A DNA stretch of 64,000 nt from Victivallis vadensis (GTDB taxonomy: Bacteria > Verrucomicrobiota > Lentisphaeria > Victivallales > Victivallaceae), in contig NZ_QEKH01000016.1 of NCBI RefSeq assembly GCF_003096415.1, forward strand, positions 1-64,000. The letters run 5' to 3'. The notes below the pieces were generated by a model. It saw only the letters and a list, made by a program, of their open reading frames with translations, did no database searches and was not told the DNA's origin. A program made the translations under genes and the position numbers. Shown here one piece after another: positions 14,373-25,371 of the stretch; within the stretch, counting starts at the first letter, position 1, and each line of letters starts with the position of its first letter.

Positions 14373-17171
14373 ATGGGAATGGTGAAACTGCCGAGTCAAA
14401 TTTACGGGGAATGGATCTGGAAGCAGTCGCTGGCCGACCGGCCGGACAGTTATCTTCTGATGCGCAAGGAGTTCGTGTGCTCCAGCGTCGGGCTTGAAAC
14501 CAATCTCTGGATCAGTGCGAACTGCAATTATCTGCTGTTCGTGAACGGGCGTTTCGCCGGCTTCGGTCCGCGCGCCCACCAGAATTGCGGAACCAGCTAT
14601 ATCGACCAGCACGACATTACCTATTACCTGGAATCCGGCATCAACGTGATCGCGGTGCAGGTCTATTACACGAGTGATCCGGAGAGCCGGAACCGCCGGG
14701 TGCCGGGCCTGTGGTGTCAGGTGGAAAGTTCCGGGCAGGAAATCCTCCGCAGCGACCGCAGCTGGTTCATTCACGACGGCGGAAGCTGCTGCGGCAACCG
14801 TCCGCGCATCTCGCCGGGACTCGGCATGACCCAGTACCTGAACGCCGAGCTGATGCCGAAAAACTGGATCAATCAGATGTTTCTGCCGGATTCGACCTGG
14901 ACGCATCCGGATTGGTCGAAGCCGGTCGGAGAATTCGGAGCGCGGCTGGAACTGCATCCGCTGCCGCCGCCCTCGATCAACGATGAGCACCCCGCCTTCA
15001 CAGTCGAGGAGCATGGCAAGGTGGGCGGCGAACCGAATTGGACGCAGGTGCTGTTCAAGCGTGCCGCCGGGGAGAGCGGAGAAACCTATGCTGCCGCGAC
15101 CTATCTCTTCTGTGAAGAGGCGCAGGAGCTGCCGGTCAAGCTGTTTACCGACGACCCGTTCAAGCTGTTCTGCAACAACCGGCTGGCGGCGGACGCGGCG
15201 TGCCGGTGCGGAGAGGATGATCTCCTGCTGCTGGAGCCGGGCTGGAACCGGCTGCTGCTGATCCAGAATCCGAGCCGTCACTCCATGGGGTTCCTGATTA
15301 TTTTCCCGGATACGGAATTCGGGCGCGAGCTGCGTATTTATCAGGATATGGTAGACACCACGGCTCCGGCATGGAGCACGGTCGGCCCTTTGAAGCTCAC
15401 GCTCGCCGAGGCTACCCCGTCGTTGAATTTTACCCGCCTTCAGGTGACCAGCTATCTGCCGCATCTCGGCGATCTGACCGATCCGGCCAGCGTATTGAAC
15501 AGCTGCCGCTTTGAGAGCGATCCGTCGCCGGCCAAATCGCTTGGAAGCTGCGATTATGTACTGTTCAGGCTTGATACGCTGCGCTACGGCTTTGCGCGGC
15601 TGACCATTGATGCTTCCGCCGGCGATATCGTCGATATTACTTTGGGAATGCGGCGCAACAGCCGCGGATTCATCAGCAGCGGAGAGCAGGTGAAAGGAAC
15701 CGGCACGCTGATCTGCCGGGCCGGACGGAATGACTATCTGACCTGCATTCCCGGTGATTGTTTTTATGTGATGGTGAGTGTGCGCAAGGCGTCGCGCCGG
15801 ATCACTGTGGACAATATCATCTTCGAGGAACTGTACCGGCTGGAACGGCGCGAGTGCACCTTCAGCTCCTCCGATGCGCTGTTGAACCGTTTCTGGGAGG
15901 TGGGGCGGCAGACGCTGCGGCGTTCGGCCGCTTTCGTGCCGTTGTCGGAATCCCGCCCCGATCACGACTGCTATATGCTGGACGCCTATATCGATGCGGT
16001 CAACATGGCGGCCGTGTTCGGCGACTTCGACTATATGACCGCCCGGTTGCGGCAGTTCATCGATGCGCAGCTGGAGAACGGCGATATTCCGGCGTTGACC
16101 TACGGAGTGCGCCACGCTTCCCAGATTCACCATCTGTTTTTCCTGCCGATCTGGATCTTCTACAACTACCGGTTCAGCGCGAACCGCGTGGAGTTGGAGC
16201 GGTCGGTTTCCGCGCTCGACCTGACCCGGGAGTATTTCGAGGCGATGCTGGATGAGGAGACCGGCCTGCTGGTCGACGTCGAAACCCGGTTCGGGCTGCA
16301 CAGCCGCCTGAGTTACGGAGAGTTTCAGGAAGGGGATATTCCGACCTATCTGAATGCGATGTTCTGCCGGTTCCTGCTCTCCGCCGCCGATGTATACCGG
16401 GTGGTGGAGCTGCCTGATTCCGCTTACCACTGTATCCGGCTTGCCCAGAAAATTGCGCAGCAGTTGACGGCGTACAACTACGATCCGGAAGTGGAGCTGT
16501 TCAGCCGCTGGCCGCTTTCGCAAAAGCGCGAACCGGATCACAATCTCTTCGCGAATTTCTGCGCGATGTTCGGCGGAGTGCTTTCGCTGGAATCGTTTGA
16601 ACACTTTTTCTACTCTTTCTTCAACTACGATCCGCCCTTCGACCGCAGTTCGGAGTCGCAGCACCCCTACTTCCATTTCCTGTTCATGGAGATGCTGTTT
16701 GCGATCGGCCAGCGGGACTGGGCGTTCCGGTATTTCCGCGATTACTGGGAGCGGCGGCTCTGCGACGAATCCGGCGCATGGCGCATTTCTCTGGACAGCA
16801 AGGACCCCGCTCCGACCAAGTTTTCGGACGGCTCCTGCGTGTCGCCGAATATCTTCCTGCTGCGCGAGGTGCTGGGTATCCGGATCGCCGAAGCCGGTCA
16901 CTCCGTGATCTACTTCAATCCCGCCCTCAATCTGGTGGATTGGGCGGAGGGGACGCTGACCATGGCCCGCGGCAGGCTGAAAGTGAAGTGGGAAAAGCTG
17001 GACGACGGTTCGCTCGACGTGACGCTCGACTCCAACGTGCCGGTCAAAATCCTGCCGGAAATGAGCCATCGCCTGATCAGCAACACCACCTTCCGCCTCG
17101 GCGAGCAGGTCACGCTGCTGAATCCTCCGGCCGAATTGGTTGAGGATGACGAGGTCGAGGCGGAAGAATAG
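14373..17171 (+). CDS. GH78-like six-hairpin glycosidase, divergent catalytic site
   Basis: A 932-aa protein resembling alpha-L-rhamnosidases: N-terminal beta-sandwich lectin-like domains (Y-L-L-F-V-N-G-R-F-A-G-F-G-P about residue 50), a central jelly-roll (about 330-500) and an (alpha/alpha)6 barrel from about 510, with a C-terminal beta domain. The start is ATG 14373 after GGGAGGTGG. No signal peptide, so it is probably cytoplasmic and acts on imported oligosaccharides. Where classical GH78 enzymes have D-C-P-x-R/Y-E-x-x-x-W-x-G-D, this protein reads S-E-S-R-P-D-H-D-C-Y-M-L-D-A-Y, so the catalytic acid is not where expected. It may have a different specificity or belong to a related six-hairpin family. 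It has its own promoter. Confidence 0.75.
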   Translation: MGMVKLPSQIYGEWIWKQSLADRPDSYLLMRKEFVCSSVGLETNLWISANCNYLLFVNGRFAGFGPRAHQNCGTSYIDQHDITYYLESGINVIAVQVYYTSDPESRNRRVPGLWCQVESSGQEILRSDRSWFIHDGGSCCGNRPRISPGLGMTQYLNAELMPKNWINQMFLPDSTWTHPDWSKPVGEFGARLELHPLPPPSINDEHPAFTVEEHGKVGGEPNWTQVLFKRAAGESGETYAAATYLFCEEAQELPVKLFTDDPFKLFCNNRLAADAACRCGEDDLLLLEPGWNRLLLIQNPSRHSMGFLIIFPDTEFGRELRIYQDMVDTTAPAWSTVGPLKLTLAEATPSLNFTRLQVTSYLPHLGDLTDPASVLNSCRFESDPSPAKSLGSCDYVLFRLDTLRYGFARLTIDASAGDIVDITLGMRRNSRGFISSGEQVKGTGTLICRAGRNDYLTCIPGDCFYVMVSVRKASRRITVDNIIFEELYRLERRECTFSSSDALLNRFWEVGRQTLRRSAAFVPLSESRPDHDCYMLDAYIDAVNMAAVFGDFDYMTARLRQFIDAQLENGDIPALTYGVRHASQIHHLFFLPIWIFYNYRFSANRVELERSVSALDLTREYFEAMLDEETGLLVDVETRFGLHSRLSYGEFQEGDIPTYLNAMFCRFLLSAADVYRVVELPDSAYHCIRLAQKIAQQLTAYNYDPEVELFSRWPLSQKREPDHNLFANFCAMFGGVLSLESFEHFFYSFFNYDPPFDRSSESQHPYFHFLFMEMLFAIGQRDWAFRYFRDYWERRLCDESGAWRISLDSKDPAPTKFSDGSCVSPNIFLLREVLGIRIAEAGHSVIYFNPALNLVDWAEGTLTMARGRLKVKWEKLDDGSLDVTLDSNVPVKILPEMSHRLISNTTFRLGEQVTLLNPPAELVEDDEVEAEE

Positions 17172-17209
17172 CCTTTCTGCCGGGAGTTCATGAACCGGCC
17201 TGACGTTTT

Positions 17210-18109
17210 TCAGCCGCGCGGATGGAATTTGTGATGGATTGCGGCGAGGCGGTTGGAGTCGATGTGGGTGTAGATTTCGGTGGTGCTGATGTCGGCATGG
17301 CCCAGCATTTCCTGAATGACGCGCAGGTCGGCGCCGTGGGCGAGCAGGTGGCTGGCGAAGGAGTGGCGCAGCGTGTGCGGGTGGATATTCTTATGGATGC
17401 CGGCGCGGGCGGCGGCGACTTTCACCACATTCCAGATCCATTCCCGGTTCAGCGGACGGCCGCTTTTGGAGAGAAACACATAGGGAGAACGCGGATTTTT
17501 CTCCGCCAGCAGCGGCCGCACGTCGGCCAGATAGCGCCGCAGCGTGCGCAGCGCGACTTTGCCGATCGGCACGATCCGGGTTTTGCTGCCTTTGCCGACC
17601 ACCCGCAGCAATTCGTTGTCGAAATCCACGGCGGTCAGCGGCAGCCGGGCCAGTTCGCTGACCCGCAGCCCGGAGGAGTACAGCACCTCCAGAATGGCGC
17701 GGTTGCGCATCTCGAACGGCTCCTTCACAGAGGCGGGGAAGGCTTTCAGGAAGGCGTCCACCTCCGCTTCCGACAGGAAGTCCGGCAGGATGCGCCACAG
17801 TTTCGGCGAATCCATCACGGCGGTCACATCCTTTTTCAGGATGCCCTCTTCCGTCAGGAAGCGGCTCAGCATTTTGACCGCGACCAGCCGCCGGGCCAGT
17901 GTGGCGGTTTCCCGCCCCAGATCGCGTTCGGCGTCGAGATAATCGAGGATCGCTTCGCGGTCGACCTGGCTCCACTCTTTGAAACCGCGCTCCGTCAGCC
18001 AGTCGCGAAATTCCTCCAGGTCACTGCGGTAAGCCGCGGTGGTATTGGAACTGAGTCCCCGCTCGGTTACGAGGTAATCGATAAAAAGATTCAAATCCCG
18101 GTCGAACAT
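17210..18109 (-). CDS. xerD: Tyrosine recombinase XerD
   Basis: A 299-aa site-specific recombinase that, with XerC, resolves chromosome dimers at dif. The N-terminal SAM-like core-binding domain covers residues 1-85. The catalytic domain shows the full set Arg149 (G-L-R-V-S-E-L), Lys173 (G-K-G-S-K-T-R), His245 and Arg248 (H-T-L-R-H-S-F-A-S-H-L-L), His271 (L-G-H-A-D-I-S-T-T) and nucleophile Tyr280 (E-I-Y-T-H). Length and C-terminus fit XerD rather than a phage integrase, and no attachment site or phage genes are nearby. It is divergent from the DJ-1-like gene with a promoter of its own. Confidence 0.92.
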   Translation of the reverse strand: MFDRDLNLFIDYLVTERGLSSNTTAAYRSDLEEFRDWLTERGFKEWSQVDREAILDYLDAERDLGRETATLARRLVAVKMLSRFLTEEGILKKDVTAVMDSPKLWRILPDFLSEAEVDAFLKAFPASVKEPFEMRNRAILEVLYSSGLRVSELARLPLTAVDFDNELLRVVGKGSKTRIVPIGKVALRTLRRYLADVRPLLAEKNPRSPYVFLSKSGRPLNREWIWNVVKVAAARAGIHKNIHPHTLRHSFASHLLAHGADLRVIQEMLGHADISTTEIYTHIDSNRLAAIHHKFHPRG

Positions 18110-18110
18110 A

Positions 18111-18139
18111 TTGCCAGAGTCGCGTTATGGTTATATAGT
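18111..18139 (+). promoter_or_regulatory. Promoter of the DJ-1-like gene
   Basis: TTGCCA (18111-18116) and TATAGT (18134-18139), 17-bp spacer, just outside the xerD start. Confidence 0.5.
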
Positions 18140-18166
18140 ATACAACGTAAAAATATGAATTCACAA
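18137..18166 (-). promoter_or_regulatory. Promoter of xerD
   Basis: On the minus strand TTGTGA (18166-18161) and TATACT (18142-18137), 18-bp spacer. Its -10 overlaps that of the divergent promoter, so the two may compete. Confidence 0.5.
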
Positions 18167-18214
18167 AATAATCCGTATTGCCGGGAAATGCAAATTTTTC
18201 CGGGGGGAGGAATG

Positions 18215-19887
<1,673 letters not shown>

Positions 19888-19888
19888 G

Positions 19889-22879
19889 TCAGTGCAGCAG
19901 ACGCACGGCGAGGAAGCGCCCGGCCGGGATTTCCGGCAGCCTGACGCCGTTGCGGAGCTGTTCGGCCGTATATTCGCCGAGGCAGGTTTCGGAGATCAGG
20001 GTGATTCCGGCCAGCGTGGCCGGACGGGCGGCAGCGGGAAGCGTCAGGACCGGTCGTTCAGCCTGTTCCCCCGGGTTGAAGATGCAGAGCAGCCGTTCGT
20101 TCGGGCCGCTCCGCATCGCGGAGTAGCACGAACCGGAAAGCCGGTACTCCGGCGCGATGCCGCTCCAGCGGGTGAGGTCGCGCAGCAGCGGGGCGAACTC
20201 TTTGACCAGCTTCGGCTCCGCCTGCTGCCAGATCGTATTCGTGTGCGCTTTGCCGTCGGGTGAAACGCTCTCTTTCAGCGCGATTTCGTCGTTCGGCCCC
20301 GGATTGCCGGCCAGCAGCAGCACTTCGCCTCTGCCGCACGGCCACAGCACCGCGCCGGGCCGTCCGTCCGGCAGTGTCGCGACGGCCCGCCCGCCCTCCG
20401 GCACCGTCAGCGGCGTGTAGTTGTTGACGGTCAACTGCCGGGTTTCGGAGAATATCCGGCGGTCGGCAAAAGTCAGCGCGGCATTGCCCGGATCGCGTTC
20501 CGTCAGCGTTCCGGCGTAGCCGAGACGGCGGAGCAGCGCGTGAGAAGGCGCGTTTTCGTCTTCGAGGTATTCGCCGCTGCGGGCGGTCAGCACCGCCCTG
20601 CCGCCGTTGCGGACGAATCGTTCCAGCTCCGCCGCGAAAGCCGGGGCGACCACCGGGGAGCCGTCGTCGATCAGCAGCTTCATCTTCGTCAGCGCCCCGA
20701 TTCCCGCCGCGTCGGAGAATGGCTCGAAAAGTTCGCCGTTTTGCAGCATCGCGGTGTACAGCGCATTCATCAGCCACCAGCGGTAGACGCTGATCGAGCG
20801 GTAACGGTAGTTGCCGACCGCCGCGTCGCTGAGGAAGGAGTGGTGCAGCCCCGCCGGTATGAAATCGCCCTCCAGCCGGGCGGCGTCCCTGATCAGCTGC
20901 CTGATCCGGCCGTTGGCGAATACGGTACGGTAGAATTCGTTGTCGGTCCAGCAGCTGAATACGAAATTGAAGTGGCGCAAGCCCAGCATCGCCGCCTGGA
21001 ACACATCCCAGTTGCACCGCTCGGTCATCGTCGCGGCGGTGACGCCGCGCCCGACCTTGATCGGCGCGATATCCTCGTGGCGCAGCGGCAGGCCGTAGCG
21101 GCGCTGCGCGAGGAAGCGGCGGAAGTAGTGGGTGATGTTTAGCCCCTGATCGCCGTAGAAGCCGCCGGTTTCGGCGAGGCTCCGTAACTGGCCGTGCGCG
21201 TCGCCGACGCCGCCGGAGGCGTTGATGCCGGAGAGGGCGCGCTTCGGGTCGTGGCGGCGGACGATCCGGGCGATCCGGTCGCGGAACCAGACGGTCCGGG
21301 CGTGGTAGAAGTCGAGCCAGTCCCGCCACCGCGCGGAACGGTCGACGACCGTGACCGCGCGGGCGGCGCGTCCCTCCCGGAGCAGCCGGTCGGAGCGCGA
21401 TTCCGGCACCGGCACCTCGTCGAATGAGGCGTAGGCGCTGCCGTAGGCCCGGTTCAGTGCGGTGACGGAGCCGTATTTCTGCGCCAGCATCCGGTGGAAC
21501 GCGGCGAGCGCCTCCGGGTTGGTGTCGTAGATGTCGGTGGTGTCGTGGTCGACTACGCCGTAGGGGTGGAGGCTCCACAGCTGGATTTCGGGGCAGTCGC
21601 GGTAGCGCTGCACCAGCACTTCCGCCGCGCGCTGGGCGTGACGGGTGAATTTCTCCGAAAACAGGCTCGGGATTCCCAGCCAGCCGCTGGAAGTACCGCC
21701 GTCCAGCCCGCGCCGCAGCTCGGATTTCAGCCAGAACTGCGACGGGCCGTCGAAGTCCCAGTGCCACAGGCCGAATTCCAGCCCCATCCGGTTCCGGCCC
21801 GCCATCGCGACCATCCGGTCGGCCCATTCGAAGTTGTACACGCCGGGCAGCGGCTCGAAATCGTGGTAGGAGGTGATCGCCATCGCCAGCTCCGCGCCGT
21901 CGGCGGCGACTTTGGCGAAATAGTGTTCGTCCGGCGTGCGCCTGCCGCCGATGCAGTGCGAGATGTCGCTCGCCCACAGGGCGCCGCGCCGCTCCAGCAG
22001 TTCGGGCCACGCCGGGACCGTTTCGCCGCGGCGGGCGGCGGGAGAGCGGAACGGCTCCGGCGCGCGGTTTCCGGCGGCGATCTCCGGATCGCGCAATCCG
22101 ACGATCAGCGCCTGCCGGGCGCGCGGCCCGGTCGCATCCGAAACCGTGACCACCCCGATATAGGGGCCGGGTTGTTTTCCCCGCATCGCCAGCCGGTAAT
22201 GGCCGGTTTCGCCGGGGCCGAGCCGCAGGAGGGCCGGTTCGGCGGTTTCGGCGACGCCGCCCGCGTAATGGCGGAACTCCCCGCGCACCGTGAAAGTGCG
22301 CGGTTCGGCGTCGGGATTGGTGACGGCGGCGGCGATCTCCGGCAGCCGGTCGGGCCGGTACCACGGCGACAGGTCGAATACGCTGTCGGGGGCGTCGCAG
22401 GAGAGGGCCAGCAGGCCGTTGTTTTCCTGCTTCGGACCGAGGCCGCGCCCTTCCACTTTGAACTGGTGGAACTGTAAGGTGTCGTGGTCGCGGTTGGTGA
22501 TCTCTGAAAAGAGCACCCGCAGCGCCCGGGTGCGGACCGGCAGCGCAAAGCGGAACCGGAATTGATCGGCGGTCGCGAGGTCGCGCCATTCTCCCTGTTC
22601 GCCGAGCTGCTGAATCCGGACGATTCCGGCGGATTCGTAGAGTGCCTCCGCCGAGATCGCGGTCAGCTCCGCGCCGTCCCGGTAGGGGAAGCGGATCAAC
22701 AGCTCCTGTCCGGCGGCGAACGGAACGCGGCAGGCGAAAGGCTGCCGGTCGGCGGGCAGCAGCAGGTCATACGGTTTGCCGCCGTTGATTTTGGCGAAGT
22801 CGTGTTCGAGCAGCATCTCGGGAGCGGCGACCGCGGCGAGCGCCAACAAAGAGAGAGCGAGCGAAAAAAATGGTTTCAT
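19889..22879 (-). CDS. Secreted GH42-like (clan GH-A) glycosidase
   Basis: A 996-aa exported protein with signal peptide MKPFFSLALSLLALAAVAA. Residues ~20-150 look like a beta-sandwich binding domain, ~150-275 another sandwich, then a TIM barrel (~285-690) that recalls beta-galactosidase family 42: F-E-P-L-P-G-V-Y-N-F-E-W-A-D, A-L-A-A-F-H-R-M-L-A-Q-K-Y-G-S-V-T-A-L-N-R-A-Y-G. A trimerisation/glutamine-amidotransferase-like domain (L-L-I-D-D-G-S-P-V-V ... F-V-R-N-G-G) and a C-terminal sandwich follow. The usual N-E of the acid/base site is not found at the expected place (Q-L-W-S-L-H-P-Y-G), so the activity is uncertain. It is the last gene of an operon with the LacI regulator, prepilin and beta-helix protein (8-bp gap upstream). 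Confidence 0.75.
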   Translation of the reverse strand: MKPFFSLALSLLALAAVAAPEMLLEHDFAKINGGKPYDLLLPADRQPFACRVPFAAGQELLIRFPYRDGAELTAISAEALYESAGIVRIQQLGEQGEWRDLATADQFRFRFALPVRTRALRVLFSEITNRDHDTLQFHQFKVEGRGLGPKQENNGLLALSCDAPDSVFDLSPWYRPDRLPEIAAAVTNPDAEPRTFTVRGEFRHYAGGVAETAEPALLRLGPGETGHYRLAMRGKQPGPYIGVVTVSDATGPRARQALIVGLRDPEIAAGNRAPEPFRSPAARRGETVPAWPELLERRGALWASDISHCIGGRRTPDEHYFAKVAADGAELAMAITSYHDFEPLPGVYNFEWADRMVAMAGRNRMGLEFGLWHWDFDGPSQFWLKSELRRGLDGGTSSGWLGIPSLFSEKFTRHAQRAAEVLVQRYRDCPEIQLWSLHPYGVVDHDTTDIYDTNPEALAAFHRMLAQKYGSVTALNRAYGSAYASFDEVPVPESRSDRLLREGRAARAVTVVDRSARWRDWLDFYHARTVWFRDRIARIVRRHDPKRALSGINASGGVGDAHGQLRSLAETGGFYGDQGLNITHYFRRFLAQRRYGLPLRHEDIAPIKVGRGVTAATMTERCNWDVFQAAMLGLRHFNFVFSCWTDNEFYRTVFANGRIRQLIRDAARLEGDFIPAGLHHSFLSDAAVGNYRYRSISVYRWWLMNALYTAMLQNGELFEPFSDAAGIGALTKMKLLIDDGSPVVAPAFAAELERFVRNGGRAVLTARSGEYLEDENAPSHALLRRLGYAGTLTERDPGNAALTFADRRIFSETRQLTVNNYTPLTVPEGGRAVATLPDGRPGAVLWPCGRGEVLLLAGNPGPNDEIALKESVSPDGKAHTNTIWQQAEPKLVKEFAPLLRDLTRWSGIAPEYRLSGSCYSAMRSGPNERLLCIFNPGEQAERPVLTLPAAARPATLAGITLISETCLGEYTAEQLRNGVRLPEIPAGRFLAVRLLH

Positions 22880-22887
22880 ACCTCCTC

Positions 22888-24618
22888 CTACGGGGTGATC
22901 CGGTTGCCGTTTTCCGTCACGTCGGCGGAATCCTCCACCACGATCGCCGCTTTGGCGGGGGCGCGGCCGGGGACGGCGACCCGGTTGATGCCGTCGATCC
23001 GGTTGTCTTTCAACTGAACGTCACGGGCGGTGCGCACCAGGATGGCCGGGCCGCCGGAGCGCAGGATTTTATTGTTTTCAAACCGGATATGTTCGACGCA
23101 CTCGGCGGCGGCAAGCTCGCCGGGCGCGGTGATTTCGATGGCCGCCCCGGTTTTGCCCTGACCGTCCATGCCGCCCTCGATAAAGGTGTTGTTGCGGATC
23201 ACGAGGTTCGCGGAGGTGATCGATTCTCCCCAGAAGCCGGGCTGCCCGGCGGTGGTCAGGTGGGGACTCTGCGCCCGGTCGAGCAGGTTGTTTTCGATCA
23301 CCGCGTCGCGGCTCTGGAAGCGGATGCCCCGCGCCAGCGAATTGCGGAACGTGCAGTTGCGGATTTCCGCTCCGGCGGCGATCGCGCTCAGGCTGGCGAA
23401 GATCGGCGGCGCGGCCGTCTCCAGCGGTTTGTCGAGGGTGATGCGGCGCGCCTGCACCTTCTGCCCCGGCTTGAAGTTGCCGGCGGCGGCCCAGACGCGG
23501 CCGACCGCGCTGTTTTTCTCGGGGACCGTATAGGTGAAGGGCGCGCCGACGGTCGCGGAACGCACGCCGAGCGCCTTCCAGCTCTTGCTTTCGAGGAAGC
23601 TCAGTTGCGCGGGGCCGTCGCCGTAGAAGTGGAAGCTCTGCACGACCAGTTCCGTCGGGGAGAGCTGCTCGAACACCCGGTAGTAGACGCCGTGGAAGTT
23701 CACGAAGTCGTCGCCGATGGTGTCGATTTCGCAGTTCAGCAGCTTCGGCCCGCGCAGCACGCTGGCCGAATTGAAGCCGTCCGCGTTGCCGGACATCAGC
23801 CGGTCGGTGCCGGGGCGTTTCACGATCCGGCAGTTGGTGTAGGTGTGGCCCCCTTGGCCGACGTTTTCGACGAAGCAGACGAACGGGGAGCTGTAGAGGG
23901 TCACATTCTCGAACGCGCATCCCGCGGAAACCTCGGTTTTGACCGCGCGGGCGGTGCGGCCGAGGATGGTGATCAGGTCGCCCGGTTCAAAGCCGCACAC
24001 TTGGGCTGGGCGGTTGTAGAAACCGCGCACCTGCACCAGATAGTCGCCGTTGTCGAGCTTCCGTTTCATCGCGAGTCCGAAGCCGGTCTGGCCGAGCTTC
24101 ATGCGGCGGTCGGCGCGGTCGAACAGGATGCCGCGCAGCGACAGTTTGAACATCGGCTCGCAGAATGCCCCGTAACCCGGATCGGGGCGGAATACGAAGG
24201 TGTTGTTCGAGTAGTCCACTGACACCACCTCCCCCTGCGTGAAGGGCAGCGGGTCGTAATCGATCGAGAGGTTTCTGATGGTGACGTTTTCGCTCTTGTA
24301 GACGGAAACTGCGGTTTCAAGTTTCTCCAGATAGAATTCCGAACCGCCCCCGTCAAAGGTGAAATCCTTTACCTCCAGAAAACGGAAGAATGCGGCGGCC
24401 TTCGGATCGGTTTCGGCGAAGCGGTAGACTCCTTTCGGCACGCGGAACTCCTTTTTGCCTGTTTTCAGGGCCTGTCGGAGTTCACGCTGCAACCCGGCTC
24501 CGGCGGCGCGCTGCGCGTCGAGGTCGGCGGCGGTCCAGCGGGAGTTCTCCGCCGGAAACGGGGCGGCTTCCAGCAGGAGGCCGCAGGTCAGCAGAAGAAG
24601 GAAAAATATGGATTTCAT
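22888..24618 (-). CDS. Secreted right-handed beta-helix protein, GH110-like
   Basis: A 576-aa exported parallel beta-helix protein. The signal peptide is MKSIFFLLLLTCGLLLEA. The helix shows repeated N-x-x-I/F-x-N-N coils (V-I-R-N-N-T-F, I-E-N-N-L-L, F-E-N-N-K-I). The central I-D-T-I-G-D-D-F-V-N-F-H-G-V-Y resembles the G-D-D-x-x-N-x-H-G motif of GH110 alpha-1,3-galactosidases. A terminal-galactose-cleaving role is therefore plausible and would suit the adjacent GH42-like protein, but the family assignment is by motif only. Start 24618 has AAGGAG eight bases upstream; a TTG just before it is not needed. Gaps are 18 bp to the prepilin and 8 bp to the next gene. Confidence 0.78.
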   Translation of the reverse strand: MKSIFFLLLLTCGLLLEAAPFPAENSRWTAADLDAQRAAGAGLQRELRQALKTGKKEFRVPKGVYRFAETDPKAAAFFRFLEVKDFTFDGGGSEFYLEKLETAVSVYKSENVTIRNLSIDYDPLPFTQGEVVSVDYSNNTFVFRPDPGYGAFCEPMFKLSLRGILFDRADRRMKLGQTGFGLAMKRKLDNGDYLVQVRGFYNRPAQVCGFEPGDLITILGRTARAVKTEVSAGCAFENVTLYSSPFVCFVENVGQGGHTYTNCRIVKRPGTDRLMSGNADGFNSASVLRGPKLLNCEIDTIGDDFVNFHGVYYRVFEQLSPTELVVQSFHFYGDGPAQLSFLESKSWKALGVRSATVGAPFTYTVPEKNSAVGRVWAAAGNFKPGQKVQARRITLDKPLETAAPPIFASLSAIAAGAEIRNCTFRNSLARGIRFQSRDAVIENNLLDRAQSPHLTTAGQPGFWGESITSANLVIRNNTFIEGGMDGQGKTGAAIEITAPGELAAAECVEHIRFENNKILRSGGPAILVRTARDVQLKDNRIDGINRVAVPGRAPAKAAIVVEDSADVTENGNRITP

Positions 24619-24636
24619 CAAAGTGTCTCCTTGCGG

Positions 24637-25359
24637 TCAGCGTTGCGTGTTGGGGGCCGGGAAGTGGATGTAGACGTTGCGGTCCGGGACATTCGTGCAC
24701 CACGCCTTGAATTCCCGGTACTCCACCCGCGCGGCGTGTCCGTCGGCGAAATTCAGGTTGATGCCGCCGGAGTGGCGCATGTAATAGGAACTCTCATGGA
24801 TGCCCTCGTAAGGCGCAATTTTCACATTGTGTTTCAGCGCGGCGGCGGGGTTGTTGTTCACGGTTGCACCGGCGGCTTCCGCCTCCTTGCCGGTACGGGC
24901 ATCTCCGGCATACACCGCCTGCGAAGGACGGATCAGCCGTTCCAGCTTCATGATCTGAAGCTCATTGCTGACGGAACGGCCCACAAACGTCTGGTTGTTG
25001 ATGCCGATGCCGGCGTACCATTTGAAGTTCGCCTCCGCCGAGCTGTTGTCGCGGTCGACGCTGAGCTTCTCTTTCCACGGCTGGGTCGGGCAGTTCCAGA
25101 CCCGGTAGGTATTGCCGACGTAGGGTGCCAGATTGTAATACCAGCTTTTATGCCCCGGCGGAATCGCACAGGCGGCAAAGCCGGTGTTGTCCTGCGCGTA
25201 CTGCATGTTCGCCATTCCGAGTTGCCGCATCTGGGTCATGCAGGAGATCGCCTGCCCCTTGTCGCGGGCTTTGTTCAGGGCAGGCAGCAGCATCGCGGCA
25301 AGAATCGCGATGATGGCGATCACAACCAGCAACTCGATTAAAGTGAAAATTCTTTTCAT
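24637..25359 (-). CDS. Prepilin-like H-X9-DG protein
   Basis: A 240-aa prepilin: MKRI then F-T-L-I-E-L-L-V-V and a 20-residue hydrophobic helix, A-R-D-K-G-Q-A-I-S-C, and an intact C-terminal H-S-G-G-I-N-L-N-F-A-D-G (H-X9-DG). It lies 12 bp after the LacI regulator gene and 18 bp before the GH110-like gene, all on one strand, so it is part of the regulated carbohydrate operon. Expected to be processed by prepilin peptidase and held in, or polymerised from, the inner membrane. What it does for polysaccharide use is unknown. Confidence 0.87.
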   Translation of the reverse strand: MKRIFTLIELLVVIAIIAILAAMLLPALNKARDKGQAISCMTQMRQLGMANMQYAQDNTGFAACAIPPGHKSWYYNLAPYVGNTYRVWNCPTQPWKEKLSVDRDNSSAEANFKWYAGIGINNQTFVGRSVSNELQIMKLERLIRPSQAVYAGDARTGKEAEAAGATVNNNPAAALKHNVKIAPYEGIHESSYYMRHSGGINLNFADGHAARVEYREFKAWCTNVPDRNVYIHFPAPNTQR

Positions 25360-25371
25360 CGTCCTTCTCCT

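Noticed and set aside
14247-17069. A 940-residue minus-strand frame opposite the GH78-like gene
   Set aside because: Shadow frame of a real gene; no motif, no ribosome-binding site, composition typical of antisense translation.
17210-18109. Integrase marking a mobile island
   Set aside because: Full-length XerD-like sequence beside housekeeping genes, with no attachment repeats, tRNA or phage genes.
17222-18211. A 330-residue N-terminal extension of the DJ-1-like frame
   Set aside because: It runs antisense through xerD and across the xerD/DJ-1 promoters. The DJ-1 domain starts cleanly at 18215 after a ribosome-binding site.
20058-22589. An 843-residue frame in another phase inside the GH42-like gene
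   Set aside because: Arg/Ala/Pro-rich out-of-phase translation without start signals.
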